Assembly (NCBI GenBank): GCA_965246935.1
Contig: CBDFGC010000004.1
Coordinates: 62,001-126,000, forward strand
From: JAZKFT01 sp965246935
Lineage (GTDB): Bacteria; Bacteroidota; Bacteroidia; Chitinophagales; Chitinophagaceae
Reading direction: 5' to 3'
Length of the DNA: 64,000 nt
Under the pieces are notes generated by a model. It searched no databases and was not told the DNA's origin. It saw only the letters and a program-made list of their open reading frames with translations. Positions 62,704-64,000 of this stretch are shown here, one piece after another (within the stretch, counting starts at the first letter, position 1; each line of letters starts with the position of its first letter). The translations under genes were made by a program, and so were the position numbers.

Positions 62704-63621
62704 TTACGGATGCACATGGCCTTTGTGTTCATCATAATCACCGTCCTCTTTACCAATCTCTATCCTTTCTATTTCTGAGGGCTGGTGGGTGATCGTTTCC
62801 TTACCGTCTTCTTTTTCACTAGGTTCCATTTGTTTACGCATCATCTCCGCTAACTGGGCATCGCTCATCAGGTTGCTGGCTACCCCAAACATTTTGTTTT
62901 TTATTCCGGCACTAATAATCCGGCGTTCGCCTTTCATTAAAGCATCATAACCATCTTTTGCTACCTCTTCCGGTTTGCTAAGCCCCGTTTCTTTATACGT
63001 AATGGTATTTTCACTACCTGCTTTATGGAAAAAGTCCGTATCGGCAGCACCAGGCATCAAAGCCGTTACAGTTACTTCCGTATCTTTTAATTCGTTAATC
63101 AGCGCTTCGGTAAATGACAGAATAAATGCTTTACTGGCGCCATATACCCCCATTAGCGGGGTGGGATATTTGGATAACAGGGATGCTACCTGCAAAATTT
63201 TGCCTTCGTTTCGGGCCACCATGTCCCGCAAAAATAATTTCGTAAGGCTTACTACGGAGGTAATGTTTAACTGTATAATGTCTATATCTCTGTCCAGATC
63301 GTATTCCCAGAATTTGCCATATTCACCCTGTCCGGCATCGTTTACCAAGACACTTATGGTAATACCCATTTCCTTTGTCTTGTCATAAATTTCCTGTGCA
63401 GATGCCGGTATAAATAAGTCCTTTTCAACAGGGGTGACTTCCACATCGAATTGCAGCTTTAATTCGTCTGTCACTTCCTGTAAGCGGTCACCGGTACGGG
63501 CCACCAGTACCAGGCTATAACCATCTTTAGCAAACAGTTTGGCCAGTTCGTAACCAAAGCCACTTGTAGCACCGGTTATCAGTGCATATTTATTACGATT
63601 GTCTGTATTAATTGTGGGCAT
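62704..63621 (-). CDS. Short-chain dehydrogenase/reductase (SDR)
   Basis: 305 residues. NAD(P)-binding ITGATSGFGYELAK near 15-28, the NDAGQGEYG motif, and the catalytic YGASK with Tyr160 and Lys164 are intact. The C-terminus (about 250-305) is a charged extension ending in DYDEHKGHVHP. The family oxidises or reduces alcohols/ketones; the substrate is unknown. It is free-standing. Confidence 0.88.
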   Translation of the reverse strand: MPTINTDNRNKYALITGATSGFGYELAKLFAKDGYSLVLVARTGDRLQEVTDELKLQFDVEVTPVEKDLFIPASAQEIYDKTKEMGITISVLVNDAGQGEYGKFWEYDLDRDIDIIQLNITSVVSLTKLFLRDMVARNEGKILQVASLLSKYPTPLMGVYGASKAFILSFTEALINELKDTEVTVTALMPGAADTDFFHKAGSENTITYKETGLSKPEEVAKDGYDALMKGERRIISAGIKNKMFGVASNLMSDAQLAEMMRKQMEPSEKEDGKETITHQPSEIERIEIGKEDGDYDEHKGHVHP

Positions 63622-64000
63622 AAAATTGTTTTAGGGAATTATCCATGAAAATGCTATGCCACACCTTGAAGATTTAAGATTTAGGAATTATGATTTGTGA
63701 TTTGATGCTGTAGGCGTTCATCATAACTATCAGGCCCGGGGTTAAAACCTTGTGCTACAATATGAATCGTGCCTACGGTTCCAGGGATTAAAATCCCTGG
63801 CTACAAAATGAACCGTGCCTACGGTTCCAGGGATTAAAATCCCTGGCTACAATATATATCGTGCCTACGGCACTACAAGTCTGGGCTTCACACCCGTACC
63901 TGTATTTCACACCTATAGCCTCGTAGAGGCGGCCCATTTTGTAGCAACGGATTTTAATCCGTTGTATTCATGCGGTGCAACGGACGTAAATCCATTGATC
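63622..64000. repeat. Tandem 46-base repeats and ATCC-type palindromes at window end
   Basis: GTGCCTACGG starts at 63769, 63815 and 63861, i.e. period 46. Each unit has the palindrome CCAGGGATTAAAATCCCTGG in the first two. Further on, GCAACGGATTTTAATCCGTT (63943-) is a related palindrome. A A/T-rich TTAGGAATTATGATTTGTGA stretch near 63.68 kb resembles the 2.17-kb intergenic words. No ORF; the array may continue past the window. Confidence 0.8.

Noticed and set aside
1..64000. tRNA or rRNA genes
   Set aside because: No cloverleaf-like sequence or rRNA core was noticed; a covariance-model scan would be decisive.

Overview
The window looks like a chromosomal segment of a Bacteroidota bacterium, most likely Chitinophagaceae. 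The signs are a SusC/SusD-type pair, proteins with type IX secretion (T9SS) or gliding-type C-termini, an ECF sigma factor divergent from its neighbours, LytS/LytTR signalling, many lipoproteins, and intergenic DNA full of short palindromic repeats. No rRNA, tRNA, CRISPR array, prophage or intact insertion sequence was seen.

Layout. 1-6.4 kb: the end of a SusC-like receptor, SusD, a secreted calcineurin-type phosphoesterase, an MHS-family MFS transporter with a small membrane partner, and a beta-helix-like protein. 6.4-16.2 kb (minus strand): a MoxR ATPase / DUF58 / transglutaminase / secreted repeat-protein cluster whose gene borders are stuffed with several different dispersed repeats and two unrecognised small genes. 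16.5-29.8 kb: a zinc-ribbon methyltransferase, a 1198-residue FG-GAP adhesin-like protein, cobalamin adenosyltransferase, a PD40 lipoprotein, a LolD/MacB-type ATPase, gatC, M28 and M1 peptidases, and a membrane desaturase that closely resembles eukaryotic sphingolipid delta-4 desaturases. 30.5-36.5 kb: a secreted protein with four glycogen-binding-like modules overlapping an aspartyl protease gene, an orphan ABC ATPase, a cold-shock protein, and two decayed genes (a SHOCT-like small membrane protein and a potassium channel with at least two frameshifts).

36.5-49.2 kb is the most unusual block. A minus-strand run encodes two DUF3500 proteins, a HupE/UreJ-type membrane protein, a Rieske protein, a thioredoxin-like protein, an ApbE flavin transferase, a DUF4266 lipoprotein and a DUF3570 outer-membrane barrel. 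It is followed by a LytS/LytTR two-component pair, a second HupE paralogue, and a divergent third DUF3500 protein that carries a T9SS sorting domain. The repeated pairing of DUF3500 with HupE suggests an undescribed envelope metal or redox system, with ApbE-dependent flavin chemistry next to it.

49.6-64 kb: an ECF sigma factor with a partner that has both an inner-membrane helix and an outer-membrane-type barrel; a lipoprotein plus di-haem peroxidase; a TonB-type receptor; DUF2461; asd preceded by a threonine-rich leader peptide and an intrinsic terminator (a probable attenuator); an Rpn/PD-(D/E)XK nuclease; a lamin-tail-domain protein; diacylglycerol kinase; an SDR oxidoreductase; and terminal tandem repeats. 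Two elements (about 14.0 and 61.9 kb) share the same inverted ends but have unrelated interiors, which suggests a small mobile repeat family.
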